NCBI GenBank assembly: GCA_016784605.1
Contig: JADHUI010000001.1
Span: 91,543 to 155,542, forward strand
Reading direction: 5' to 3'
Source: Fidelibacterota bacterium
GTDB lineage: Bacteria; Fidelibacterota; Marinisomatia; Marinisomatales; UBA1611
Length of the DNA stretch: 64,000 bases
A program made the translations under genes and the position numbers. The notes beneath the pieces were generated by a model, which saw only the letters and a program-made list of their open reading frames with translations, did not search any database and was not told the DNA's origin. Shown in pieces: positions 53,704 through 62,570 of the stretch (the first letter of the stretch is position 1; each line of letters opens with the position of its first letter).

Positions 53704-54486
53704 ATGTCTAAATGGGTTTTAATTCTTGGCGCATCAACCGGACATGGTGGCGCAACTGCAAAAAAGCTTGCTGCTGAAGGCTATGGAATCATTGGGTTCC
53801 ACTTTGATCGCGGCGAGGCAAAACAAATTGCAAAAGAAACAATAGCTGAGGTCACAGAATTAACGAAGGGTCGCTGTCATTATTATAATACAAATGCCGC
53901 ATCTGAAGAAACAATGGAGAAATATATTCCTGAAATAAAGAGAATCACAGGCGGAGAACCATTAAAATTATTATTACATTCAATTGCATTTGGAACAACA
54001 ACGAACTTCTTTGGTGAAAAACCGGTTACTCAACGTCAAATGGATATGACTGTTCATGTCATGGGAAATTCACTTCTTTATTGGACTCAAAAACTATTTT
54101 TTGAAGGGTTACTTGGGGAAGGTTCCCGCGTAATGGGTTTAACGAGTGAAGGAAATTATTTAGCCATGGAAGGCTACGGCCCTGTTAGTGTCGCAAAGGT
54201 AGCCATGGAAGCAATTATTCGGCAAATCGGATGGGAGCTGGGTCAATTTGGGGTTACGGCAAATGCAGTTCAAGCCGGGATTACACCAACACGTGCTTTA
54301 ACAAAAATAACGGATAATTGGGAAATGTGGGTGGAAAATACAAAAAAACGTAACCCAATTCGCCGCACAACAACACCGGAAGATGTAGCGAATACGATTG
54401 CAATGCTTCTTCAGCCTGGAGCAGATTTTATTAATTGTTCTATCATTTATTGTGATGGCGGAGAACATCGTTCGGGTGCGTTTTAA
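53704..54486 (+). CDS. enoyl-ACP reductase, FabI-type SDR
   Basis: 260 residues. N-terminal GASTGHGGATAKKLAAEGY is a modified Rossmann motif; LLHSIAFGTTTNF corresponds to the FabI LVHSIAFA block. The catalytic pair is Tyr-x6-Lys (GYGPVSVAKVAMEAIIRQIG), the FabI/FabL spacing rather than the Tyr-x3-Lys of ordinary short-chain dehydrogenases. GGAGG lies four bases before the start. It should reduce the enoyl-ACP in fatty acid elongation and diverges from fabA by 83 bases, which fits. FabI versus FabL or another variant is not decided. Confidence 0.78.
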   Translation: MSKWVLILGASTGHGGATAKKLAAEGYGIIGFHFDRGEAKQIAKETIAEVTELTKGRCHYYNTNAASEETMEKYIPEIKRITGGEPLKLLLHSIAFGTTTNFFGEKPVTQRQMDMTVHVMGNSLLYWTQKLFFEGLLGEGSRVMGLTSEGNYLAMEGYGPVSVAKVAMEAIIRQIGWELGQFGVTANAVQAGITPTRALTKITDNWEMWVENTKKRNPIRRTTTPEDVANTIAMLLQPGADFINCSIIYCDGGEHRSGAF

Positions 54487-54514
54487 TTTTTAATATACTT
54501 TGGGCTGATTAAAA

Positions 54515-55585
54515 ATGGATCACCCATTTATATTTATTTTTATGAAAGGGGTAACGTTTTTTGGAAACGTGCCCCTTTATTTTATTTATATAGCTGTGTC
54601 GTTTCCCTTTCTTAAAAGAAAAGATTGGTTCTCTTTTGTGGGAATAATTGTACTATCTGGATTTATAAATGAATTGTTTAAACATGGCTTAGCGCTTCCT
54701 CGCCCTCCAATAGATAACCATAAAATATCTGTGGTGGGATATGGATTCCCAAGCGGTCACGCACAAATGGCTGTGGTTGTTTGGGGTTGGTTGGGATATC
54801 GGTATAAACAATTGGCGACAGCTTTAGTTGTAATTTTCCTGATCGGTTTTTCAAGAATCTATTTCGGCGTGCATTATCCAAGTCAAGTTTTTGGAGGTTG
54901 GTTTATAGGGTTTGCGATTCTTGGATTATGGATATGGAAAATAGAAAGTAAGCGCTCAAAAGCGTCAAGAGTTGAAGATGATTATGCAAAAGTTGCAAAA
55001 CGATATGATAACACGATTGAACCTTTAGTGCACCATATTCGAGAAGCGGTCGTTGAGCGAATTAAAATAAAAAATCCAATAGTTATTTTAGATATGTGTT
55101 GCGGAACAGGGAAACAACTATCAATGATTTCTCCAGATATTGACAGGCGGGGAATCGACAATTCACCCGCAATGCTTAAAAAAGCATTAAGCATTGGATT
55201 AACAGGCTGCATCCTTGGGGAAGCCAACGACACACCTTTTGATGATGATACTTTTGATATTGTTTTATCTCAGTTTGCCTTGCATGAAAAAGATTTTGGA
55301 ATGATCGAATCAGAATTAGGAGAAGTAAAGCGCATATTAAAAAAGGATGGCCGATTTATGGTTGTCGACTTTACTCATCCACCAAAAGTTTCTTTAAAAT
55401 CTTTTATTTATAAATTAGGCATTAAACAAATTGAACGGTTTGCAGGGAAAAAACATTTTGCTCATTATAAAATTTGGATGCAAAAAGGTGGATTAATTCC
55501 AATTTTAGAAAAAGCTGGTTGGCGTTTAGATCATTCTAAAGATTTTTTCTATGGTGCCATTCAATTATCTGAATTTAAAATATAA
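54515..55585 (+). CDS. PAP2 phosphatase-methyltransferase fusion
   Basis: 356 residues. Residues about 1-142 are a PAP2-type membrane domain: KX6RP at 56-64 (KHGLALPRPP), PSGH at 79-82 (GFPSGHAQ), and SR-x5-H at 113-120 (SRIYFGVHYPSQ). The final Asp of the third motif is Gln124 here, so phosphatase activity may be altered. Residues about 155-356 are a class I SAM methyltransferase (VILDMCCGTGKQLSMI, DTFDIVLSQFALHEKD, KRILKKDGRFMVVDFTHPP) of UbiE-like type. Both are in one uninterrupted frame. It follows the enoyl reductase by 28 bases. A lipid substrate is a reasonable guess only. Confidence 0.8.
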   Translation: MDHPFIFIFMKGVTFFGNVPLYFIYIAVSFPFLKRKDWFSFVGIIVLSGFINELFKHGLALPRPPIDNHKISVVGYGFPSGHAQMAVVVWGWLGYRYKQLATALVVIFLIGFSRIYFGVHYPSQVFGGWFIGFAILGLWIWKIESKRSKASRVEDDYAKVAKRYDNTIEPLVHHIREAVVERIKIKNPIVILDMCCGTGKQLSMISPDIDRRGIDNSPAMLKKALSIGLTGCILGEANDTPFDDDTFDIVLSQFALHEKDFGMIESELGEVKRILKKDGRFMVVDFTHPPKVSLKSFIYKLGIKQIERFAGKKHFAHYKIWMQKGGLIPILEKAGWRLDHSKDFFYGAIQLSEFKI

Positions 55586-55587
55586 AT

Positions 55588-55611
55588 AAAAAACCCCCGG
55601 AATTCGGGGGC
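55588..55611 (-). terminator. intrinsic terminator of the TPR lipoprotein gene
   Basis: CCCCCG (55594-55599) and CGGGGG (55605-55610) form a short GC-rich stem, and on the minus strand it is followed by a T-run (55593-55588). It serves the minus-strand gene ending at 55635; the plus strand lacks a T-run. Confidence 0.7.
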
Positions 55612-55634
55612 GCATGAAAAAAACTTAAATTGAA

Positions 55635-56000
55635 TTAATTTGAATTGAGCTTTATTTCTATTAATTCAACTAAATCGTGATTTTCTTTTCCAGGTTGTAG
55701 TTCAAAACTTGTTTGAGCTTCCTTTAAAGCAAACTTCCACCAACCTTTTTTTGTATAAGCCAAAGCAAGATTGAAATGAGCTTTACTTAATATTTGAAAT
55801 TCTTCTCGTGTTAATTCACCAAAATCATTTGGATAGAGGCGAGGCACTTCTCGAAATTCGAGAATAGCTTCGTCAACTAAATCTTTTTGGAGATACCAAC
55901 TTCCAAGTTTCAAGTGACGCTCGGGGTCTTCTTGGCAGCCCACGATAAAAAGGCCGATTAAGAAAACAATGAATAATTTTGTGTGATGAGGTTTATACAT
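55635..56000 (-). CDS. small TPR lipoprotein
   Basis: 121 residues. The signal ends in a lipobox with Cys22 (LFIVFLIGLFIVGCQED). The mature part has TPR-like helix pairs (RHLKLGSWYLQKDLVDEAIL, SKAHFNLALAYTKKGWWKFA). Function unknown. It is followed by its own terminator and is followed upstream by the MFS gene on the same strand. Confidence 0.8.
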   Translation of the reverse strand: MYKPHHTKLFIVFLIGLFIVGCQEDPERHLKLGSWYLQKDLVDEAILEFREVPRLYPNDFGELTREEFQILSKAHFNLALAYTKKGWWKFALKEAQTSFELQPGKENHDLVELIEIKLNSN

Positions 56001-56044
56001 CTTTATCTAGTCAGTATAGAATTTTCAAGGTTATCAGTGGAAAA

Positions 56045-57307
56045 TCAAGAAGAAAATCTTTCAATTTGTCTTTTTGTTCCCGGGTCTTTTACAACGAAAA
56101 TTAGTAGAAACAATCCAACACCGAGCATACCAGATACACTTATGAGTACAGATTTAGGCCCAAAGGATGATGAAAGTGTAGCAGAAGCGATAATAATGAG
56201 TACAACAAAGGGCGCTAAAATAGTATCAATGAGCGCCATGTACGTTTTTGTGTCTCGATCTCCTGCGAAATCATATACTAAATTCATGGATGCTGGCATG
56301 AAGGAACCAATTCCAATCCCTAAAAAGAAAAATATGCCATATACCCATAACATGGACTGGGAGAAAATGGCTAATAAAACAGCTATTAAGTGGCCAGAAT
56401 AAGATAAAATGATAGATGATTTATGTCCATATTTATCTCCTAATTTTCCTGTTATATAAGCAGCGCCACCACCCGCAATTACATTTAATACCGTAAAAAC
56501 ACCTGCCTCACTAATTTCGAACCCAAACTTATCTTGGCAATACACGGCATATAAACTCATAGCGGGGAAAGTAGCCGTGCAAAAAATACGAGCTAATAAA
56601 TATTTTTGGAAATTCCGATGTCCCACAATAATATCTTTCGTGTCGGCAATAAATTGTTTCACGGTTTTATGAGGAATATCCAAACGCCTTTCTTTCATGC
56701 GAAACCAGTAAAACAATGCTGACCCAATGGTAATTGAAAAGAAAAATATATAAAAGCCAACTCCAAAGTTTTGTGGAAAAGGAATTGAGCTGTCCAAAAC
56801 CCATTTTACTGTTAAGCCGCCGATAAAACCCCCAACACTATTTATAGCAAACGAAATCCCTAAAAACCGTCCCCGTTCTTCTTTTAAAGTTGCATGTTCT
56901 AAAAATTCAACCCAGATAGGAAGTAAATATCCAATCGCTAGAGCATACCCAATAAATCCTGTATAAAAATAGAGCCACGCATTTGGCCCGGTAGGTATAT
57001 AAAATGTGTAAATCGTTCCCATCATAAAAACAACAGATATTGGAATGCCGTGTATTAATAAAGATGCTCGTTTAATGTTCTTTATGTTGCGACCCATTAA
57101 GGCGGAAAATAATTGTGGTATGGCTACAAGAATGGCAAAAAGACCCGCTGTAGAAACAATAATAATGTCAGGGGCACCCAAGGATTTTAAAAATAAAGGT
57201 ACTGTGGCATACACAGTATGGAAGGCAATTCCGAACCCCCATGTAAATTCATGAAATAAATTTAAGATCAAATTATGACGATGATCTTTCCGTGTAAAAT
57301 TATCCAT
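56045..57307 (-). CDS. MFS transporter
   Basis: 420 residues with about 12 membrane helices. The MFS loop-2/3-like region and the second-half motif (GKLGDKYGHKSSIILSYSGH) fit the major facilitator superfamily. The substrate is unknown. It overlaps the preceding EamA transporter gene by eight bases, so the two are co-translated. Confidence 0.85.
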   Translation of the reverse strand: MDNFTRKDHRHNLILNLFHEFTWGFGIAFHTVYATVPLFLKSLGAPDIIIVSTAGLFAILVAIPQLFSALMGRNIKNIKRASLLIHGIPISVVFMMGTIYTFYIPTGPNAWLYFYTGFIGYALAIGYLLPIWVEFLEHATLKEERGRFLGISFAINSVGGFIGGLTVKWVLDSSIPFPQNFGVGFYIFFFSITIGSALFYWFRMKERRLDIPHKTVKQFIADTKDIIVGHRNFQKYLLARIFCTATFPAMSLYAVYCQDKFGFEISEAGVFTVLNVIAGGGAAYITGKLGDKYGHKSSIILSYSGHLIAVLLAIFSQSMLWVYGIFFFLGIGIGSFMPASMNLVYDFAGDRDTKTYMALIDTILAPFVVLIIIASATLSSSFGPKSVLISVSGMLGVGLFLLIFVVKDPGTKRQIERFSS

Positions 57308-58199
57308 AGGTTGTTTTTTCTCGGGTAAGCATCATGATAGAACCTAATAGTATTGTTGCGCCTAAAAACTGAATGGGAACTAGGCTTTTTTCTCGAATCA
57401 CCCAATCAAATATTAAAGCAGAAATTGGCCAAAATAATTCATAAATCGCCGTATGAGATGCGGGCAATCTTTGTAACCCATAATAATAAATGAAAAGAGC
57501 AACAGAACCCGTTGAAAATACAATAATCAGTAAAGCTTTCCATTGTGAGCCGGACAATTGAATATCCGTTACATTCCCTTGTGTGTAAAGTAATACTATG
57601 CCCGCCACAGCTGCCGTCAACGCTAAACGCAAGGCTGTTACAACTGTAAATGAAAGGCGATTTAAAGCATGCTTTCCCAAGACCGTGGAGCTTCCCCAGC
57701 TAAAGGCAGCTAGGAGCGCCAATAAGGCAGCGATAATCATTTTATCATTCCATTGAGCTATGGAATTGTTTCCAAAAGTGACTAAATATCCTCCCACCAT
57801 GGCTAACCCAGCTAAAGATAGAAATCGTTTAGTGATAGGTTCTTTTAAAATGATAGACGCAAGGGCAATAGCGAAGAATGGTTGAAATTTTTGAAGTAAG
57901 ACAACCACAGATAAATTGATATAATCAATATAGCTTAATGCTTTTGTGTAGAAAAATGTGCCTAAAATTCCTCCACAAATACTAATCCACAATACAGAAA
58001 CCCATCCACGTTGATTCATTTTTTTTATATCACCCCATCCTTTAATTAAGAAGGGGAGAAATAATAATGCTCCGATTGCGTGTTCAATTGTGATAATTAG
58101 AAAAGAAGAAACAGAATGCAGCTCTTGGCGAAGAAACCCGTCAAAACTCCAAAGGAGCGCTGCGGTAATAACCGCTAAAGGTGGGATGATTTTTTTCAC
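57300..58199 (-). CDS. EamA/DMT-family permease
   Basis: 299 residues forming ten membrane helices as two EamA repeats (IIPPLAVITAALLWSFDGFL; IIAALLALLAAFSWGSSTVL), with the typical ending VIREKSLVPIQFLGATILLG. Drug/metabolite transporter superfamily; substrate unknown. It overlaps the following MFS gene. Confidence 0.88.
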   Translation of the reverse strand: MKKIIPPLAVITAALLWSFDGFLRQELHSVSSFLIITIEHAIGALLFLPFLIKGWGDIKKMNQRGWVSVLWISICGGILGTFFYTKALSYIDYINLSVVVLLQKFQPFFAIALASIILKEPITKRFLSLAGLAMVGGYLVTFGNNSIAQWNDKMIIAALLALLAAFSWGSSTVLGKHALNRLSFTVVTALRLALTAAVAGIVLLYTQGNVTDIQLSGSQWKALLIIVFSTGSVALFIYYYGLQRLPASHTAIYELFWPISALIFDWVIREKSLVPIQFLGATILLGSIMMLTREKTTYG

Positions 58200-58257
58200 C
58201 CCTTAAATTACAAGAATCAGATAATCAAAAAGGAAAGAGAATCTATGTTTTTTATGA

Positions 58258-59139
58258 TTATAATTTCTTTTTCAGTAATTCCACGTCTTCTTGAAGTTTT
58301 TTCACATCTTCAAAAAGTTTTTCCATTTCTTTTTTGTGGCGCATCATTCCAGGCATTATTTTCTTGGGAGCATCAAAAGGCGGATGATTACCCTCTTGCA
58401 TTTTAAACATCATCATTCCGTGTTCGTCACCATCAAAATCAAAATCCATATTGTGGTCCATTTCAACATTAAAGTTTGAATCTTTTGATTTCCCCAATTT
58501 GACAGTAATTTTTTTAGATCGGTTTTTTCTTAGAATGGATAATTTTACCTTTGTTCCCGGCTCAAATGAAGAAATAGTCTTTTTAAGATCTTTAGGCGTT
58601 TTTATATTTATATTATCCACTTTAATAACCACGTCTCCCGCCTTCATTCCCGCTTTATTTGCCGGGCTTTTGTCCATTACATCCGTTATTAAAACACCTC
58701 CATTTTTCGCTCCAAAATAATGAGCCATTTGGCCTTCTAATGCATCAATCCCGACACCAAGAAAACCGCCTTTGCCGTGATGAGACATTTTCATCATTTT
58801 ATGAGCTTTATCCATATTGCCTTTCCCATGACCCATTTTCCCACCCATGAGTTGATGAATATCAATGTCAATATCCAACTCATCTAATTCTTCTTTTAAC
58901 ACATGCATAGCATCCATATTGCCCAAGGGGATTTCAAACTGATGGTTTTCACCATTCTTTGTAATGGAGAGAGTTAACATATCATCATTAACAGATGCGT
59001 TAACATTTATATCAATGGATTCATCGTTATCAGAATCTGCCTTTACAATCATCATTTTTTTGACAATTTTTTTATCAGAGGGCATTTCAGCTACCAAGAA
59101 TGAAAAAAGTAAACCGAGGGATAAAATTATTTTTAACAT
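58258..59139 (-). CDS. periplasmic PDZ protein, Met/His/Asp-rich
   Basis: 293 residues. Signal peptide (LKIILSLGLLFSFLVAEMP). A middle section is unusually rich in Met, His, Gly and Lys (GKMGHGKGNMDKAHKMMKMS). A PDZ domain at about 125-215 (GGFLGVGIDALEGQM, SPANKAGMKAGDVVIKVDNI, ILRKNRSKKITVKL) follows, and the tail again has Met, Asp and His (NMDFDFDGDEHGMMMFKMQE) and a final coiled coil (KKEMEKLFEDVKKLQEDVEL). It has no protease domain. It may be a chaperone-like or metal-handling protein; function unknown. Confidence 0.8.
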   Translation of the reverse strand: MLKIILSLGLLFSFLVAEMPSDKKIVKKMMIVKADSDNDESIDINVNASVNDDMLTLSITKNGENHQFEIPLGNMDAMHVLKEELDELDIDIDIHQLMGGKMGHGKGNMDKAHKMMKMSHHGKGGFLGVGIDALEGQMAHYFGAKNGGVLITDVMDKSPANKAGMKAGDVVIKVDNINIKTPKDLKKTISSFEPGTKVKLSILRKNRSKKITVKLGKSKDSNFNVEMDHNMDFDFDGDEHGMMMFKMQEGNHPPFDAPKKIMPGMMRHKKEMEKLFEDVKKLQEDVELLKKKL

Positions 59140-59220
59140 ATGATTACATCTCCTTTATTGTAATTGATTTACCAATAAAAAAATAAAAAGTTCCTTATTG
59201 AAAATTTTTATAATTGGGGT

Positions 59221-59250
59221 TTGAAATTTACGGATAGAATGTTGTAGGAT
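59221..59250 (+). promoter_or_regulatory. possible promoter of the metallo-hydrolase gene
   Basis: TTGAAA (59221-59226), 18 bases, then TAGGAT (59245-59250), ending seven bases before the ATG at 59258. The boxes are weak matches, and a transcript from here would be nearly leaderless. Confidence 0.3.
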
Positions 59251-59257
59251 AGACGAT

Positions 59258-60412
59258 ATGATTCAATCGATTCTTTTTCTTTCACTGTCTATTTTATTTG
59301 GGCAGTCAAGCCACCTGCTCCCTTATCATATTTCTTACAAGGGTATTTTAGGTTATGATTCAAAAAAAAGCGCGATATATGAATGGCACGAAGTTTCGCG
59401 ATTTTCATCAGCGGTAAAGGTAAAAAGGTCAACAAAGGCGCCTTATGGATTGTCAATTCGCTGGTTAGGAACATTTGGATTTGAATTAACGGATGGGAAA
59501 ACATCCATTGTGATTGACCCGTTCGTTTCAAGGCCAACTCCAACAGACCACTTTAAACCGTTACGAATAGATACGGATGCGGTTGATCATTATGTGCTTA
59601 AACAGAATAAAACATCTGACCAAAAAGCTATTTTAGTTACGCACAGCCATTACGACCACATTCAAGATGTTCCTTATATTTTATCTCATTATCTTAATAA
59701 TGAAACTCATCCTATTTTAATTGGAGATAGAAATACAAAACACATTATTTATTCCTATAATAAATCTGATATTTCTTGGAAAAACCAAAACAAACCACTA
59801 GAAAATGCAATCATATATGTTACCAATTTTTCATCTAAAGAGAATAATAATCAGTGGAAGGTGGGCCGGTTTAAAATAACAGCATTCCAGGGGCAACATC
59901 CGAAATATGATTTTTTCCCGTGGCGCGGACCAAGCGGACCCATTAAATCAACACCACCATTCTATGTTTGGGATTATAAATTAAACCACAATGAATCCAT
60001 CGGTTTTTTAATCGAATATGGCGGGCTTAAAATATATTTTTCTGATTCTCCTTTTATTCAAAACCCAGAGAAAATTGGAAAGGTGGATATATTAATTCAA
60101 ACGATTGCTTCTAGGGAAATGGAAAACAATATTGCTGAATGTATACAAGCGATGGAACCGACATATTATATTCCAGCACACTATGATAATTTCTTTAAAT
60201 CATTAGATGCGTTTTCTATATTTGATCCTGTTATTGGTTTTGGATTCCAAGAAAATATTTTTGGAGATAATGAAACGCCCCTTATTGATTTTGCTCAATT
60301 TGATTCATTCATAACTGAATTTGAAAATGAGTACAAAACACCATCCACAGAATTGAGATTGTTAAAATTATTGTATTATTATTCTATAGAAAGTTTGGTG
60401 CTAAAAAAATAA
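59258..60412 (+). CDS. metallo-beta-lactamase-fold hydrolase
   Basis: 384 residues. A hydrophobic N-terminus (IQSILFLSLSILFGQSS) suggests export. The MBL-fold metal site His-x-His-x-Asp-His is in ILVTHSHYDHIQDVPYIL, preceded by RWLGTFGFELTDGKTSIVID; further ligands may lie in GGLKIYFSDSP and TYYIPAHYDNF. The arrangement resembles the NAPE-PLD/UlaG branch of lipid or phosphoester hydrolases. The substrate is unknown. Confidence 0.85.
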   Translation: MIQSILFLSLSILFGQSSHLLPYHISYKGILGYDSKKSAIYEWHEVSRFSSAVKVKRSTKAPYGLSIRWLGTFGFELTDGKTSIVIDPFVSRPTPTDHFKPLRIDTDAVDHYVLKQNKTSDQKAILVTHSHYDHIQDVPYILSHYLNNETHPILIGDRNTKHIIYSYNKSDISWKNQNKPLENAIIYVTNFSSKENNNQWKVGRFKITAFQGQHPKYDFFPWRGPSGPIKSTPPFYVWDYKLNHNESIGFLIEYGGLKIYFSDSPFIQNPEKIGKVDILIQTIASREMENNIAECIQAMEPTYYIPAHYDNFFKSLDAFSIFDPVIGFGFQENIFGDNETPLIDFAQFDSFITEFENEYKTPSTELRLLKLLYYYSIESLVLKK

Positions 60413-60413
60413 A

Positions 60414-61112
60414 CTATACATTACGATGAATAGCTTTTAATCCTTCACGCTTACTAAGATTTGACAATCGCCCATCCCATTTATCAACAAAATCTATAAC
60501 AGCATCCGGGTCAATATAACTGTATTGTCGCAATACCCACCCAATCGCCTTTCGAATAAAAAATTCACTGTCATCCATTCGCAATTCACAATATCTGAAC
60601 AATCGATCTTGGTTCGTTTTTTCTTTATATTGAAGTTGATATAAAAGAGCCGTGCGGCGAATCCACATATTTTCATCTTCAATCCATTGATCCATTAGAG
60701 ATATTAATTCTGGATGGTGTTGCACAATCATTCCAATTGGGTGTGCTGCCAAAGCATCAACTGTATCCCACCAAGATTTAGTTCGAATACAATATTCTAA
60801 TGTTGGGATACTTTTTGGTGTGAGTTTTCGTTTATTTTTTTTAGCAATATCACTCCCAATATATTGGAATTCGCGTTGATTTTTCCCCCAAAGCAATTTC
60901 AATACATCGCATGTATCTGTTTCATTTACTATTGGATGATTTTTTAACCATTGTCTGGAAATATGGCGCCTAGGCGTTGATTGAATTCCGTAGAAAGGAA
61001 ATTGGTTTTTCATATACTGAGCCATACGGACAGAATATTCGCGATTTCCGTTCTTAGCCAGAGTGTGTTGGAGTTCTGTTATTGCAAATGATTCCACAAT
61101 AGAATCTGCCAA
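60414..61112 (-). CDS. DNA alkylation repair protein (AlkD-like)
   Basis: 232 residues of alpha-helical HEAT-like repeats. KNQFPFYGIQSTPRRHISRQ, REFQYIGSDIAKKNKRKLTP, SWWDTVDALAAHPIG, DENMWIRRTALLYQLQYKEK and FFIRKAIGWVLRQYSYIDPD are the blocks of the AlkC/AlkD family, DNA glycosylases for alkylated bases. The stop meets the convergent metallo-hydrolase, one base apart. Confidence 0.88.
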   Translation of the reverse strand: MADSIVESFAITELQHTLAKNGNREYSVRMAQYMKNQFPFYGIQSTPRRHISRQWLKNHPIVNETDTCDVLKLLWGKNQREFQYIGSDIAKKNKRKLTPKSIPTLEYCIRTKSWWDTVDALAAHPIGMIVQHHPELISLMDQWIEDENMWIRRTALLYQLQYKEKTNQDRLFRYCELRMDDSEFFIRKAIGWVLRQYSYIDPDAVIDFVDKWDGRLSNLSKREGLKAIHRNV

Positions 61113-61146
61113 GAATATTTTATTTCAACAAGGATACCTTTGTGAA

Positions 61147-61458
61147 TTACTCAATTTCAAGAATAAATATTCTATCCATTTCAGATGGGCCAGCAAATCC
61201 GCAGATATATTCTACAGGTTCAATAGATAATTCGTATACTATGAATACATTCATATTTTCGGATGATTGAAAACGATCGGGAATGACAGATTCATTCTCC
61301 GGTTTATATTCTTTTTCTCCAATAGTGATAAAAAATCCACACCCATCCACGGCATAATTCCCTGTCCAACTTAAAATGGCACTTTCTTCTAAAATGTCAT
61401 TATTTTGATCTTTATCACAACCCATAAAAAGAACGAATAATAATAAGGCATATTTCAT
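61147..61458 (-). CDS. small lipoprotein
   Basis: 103 residues with a lipobox (YALLLFVLFMGCDKD, Cys14). The mature part is a short beta-rich domain without a family I recognise (LSWTGNYAVDGCGFFITIGE). It has an even number of Cys and may be disulphide bonded. It lies nine bases downstream of the sorting-domain gene at 61468 on the same strand. Confidence 0.7.
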   Translation of the reverse strand: MKYALLLFVLFMGCDKDQNNDILEESAILSWTGNYAVDGCGFFITIGEKEYKPENESVIPDRFQSSENMNVFIVYELSIEPVEYICGFAGPSEMDRIFILEIE

Positions 61459-61467
61459 ATAGATCTC

Positions 61468-62463
61468 CTATTTCATTAATACGATTTTTTGTGTTTGAGT
61501 AAAATCACTAGAAATCATTTTTACAAAATAAATCCCGCTTGGGTGATTTCCGGCATTCCATTTGATTTCATGTATTCCCGGTTCAATTATATCGTCTACC
61601 AATGTTTCCACAACACGCCCGGTAATATCAAATATACGTAGAGACGTTACATGTAACGTCTCTACCGGAATATTAAACCGGATCGTGGTTGTTGGATTAA
61701 ATGGATTGGGGAAAGGTGATTCAAGTTTGAATGATTGAGGGAATAGAGTTTCCTCATTGACGTTTACCCAATAACACGCACTTTGAAACTCAGATAATGT
61801 GGAAATTGTTTCTTCAATAATGAATGTTGGTTGGTCTGGCCACCCGGCTAAATCTAAAACATATACACTGGGCTGGAAGGGGCCAAAAATGGCAGTTAAC
61901 ATAATAGAACATTCACAATCACAGGGTGCACCAATATCAATCATGCTAACATAAAATGTATCGGCGACGAGTTCTGTCTCCCAAGCAGATTCAATACAGC
62001 AATTAGTATGTAATGCCCAATCTAACACAAGGTTTTGACCCTCTGTATTAAGCCATAATGTTTCATTTGGATCATCTACAAATCCGCAATTTGATTCTGT
62101 CGCTTCAATAAGCCAGTCGGGTTGAATGGTAAAATCGACACTTCCATAATACGTTGTATCTCCAAATTGATCTTGATCTAATGCGTAAATATGAGCGGTC
62201 CAAACTCCGGGAGAAAAACCATCAAGTGATACAGATAAATCAAACGTACAATTACACCATAGCATATCACCCGTATCTATTTCAGTAATGGTTAAAGAAT
62301 GGTTTTCTCCGATTTGAATATCGTAGGTATAGAGTGCGCCACAATTTCGATATGTTTCATCATGATGAAATGTGACAGAATCACCCGATACATTTGTCCA
62401 TAAAAAATCAGATTGAGCTAAGGAGAACTGAACAAATATTAGAATGAAACTGAAGTATTTCAT
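61468..62463 (-). CDS. secreted Cys-rich protein with C-terminal sorting domain
   Basis: 331 residues. Signal peptide (YFSFILIFVQFSLAQ). The mature part has several Cys pairs (LWCNCTFDL, CDCECSIML, HTNCCIESAW). It ends with a Por-like sorting domain (SPFPNPFNPTTTIRFNIP, LRIFDITGRVVETLV, IKWNAGNHPSGIYFVKMISS). The coding sequence for VETLHVTSLR contains a 28-base perfect palindrome (61638-61665). Function unknown. Confidence 0.82.
   Translation of the reverse strand: MKYFSFILIFVQFSLAQSDFLWTNVSGDSVTFHHDETYRNCGALYTYDIQIGENHSLTITEIDTGDMLWCNCTFDLSVSLDGFSPGVWTAHIYALDQDQFGDTTYYGSVDFTIQPDWLIEATESNCGFVDDPNETLWLNTEGQNLVLDWALHTNCCIESAWETELVADTFYVSMIDIGAPCDCECSIMLTAIFGPFQPSVYVLDLAGWPDQPTFIIEETISTLSEFQSACYWVNVNEETLFPQSFKLESPFPNPFNPTTTIRFNIPVETLHVTSLRIFDITGRVVETLVDDIIEPGIHEIKWNAGNHPSGIYFVKMISSDFTQTQKIVLMK
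61638..61665. repeat. 28-bp perfect palindrome inside a coding sequence
   Basis: GTAGAGACGTTACA followed by its exact reverse complement TGTAACGTCTCTAC. It lies inside the 61468-62463 gene and stays in frame (it adds residues around VETLHVTSLR). Palindromes of this GTAGAGACGTT type are scattered in many bacterial genomes, from memory. Confidence 0.7.
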
Positions 62464-62471
62464 ACGGCACC

Positions 62472-62558
62472 TTATTGGGAATTATTTGTTTTCCTTTTTT
62501 TCAAATACACAACAATAAACCCAACAACAAAACCGATTATAATATATTTGAATTCCAT
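62472..62558 (-). CDS. possible small single-helix membrane protein
   Basis: 28 codons: ATG at 62558, preceded by AGGAGA, encoding one hydrophobic helix (MEFKYIIIGFVVGFIVVYLK) and a basic tail (KRKTNN). Small membrane proteins like this are easily missed, but the evidence is only the frame, the start site and the helix. It sits between the sorting-domain gene and the relic at 62571. Confidence 0.4.
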   Translation of the reverse strand: MEFKYIIIGFVVGFIVVYLKKRKTNNSQ

Positions 62559-62570
62559 TATTTATATCTC

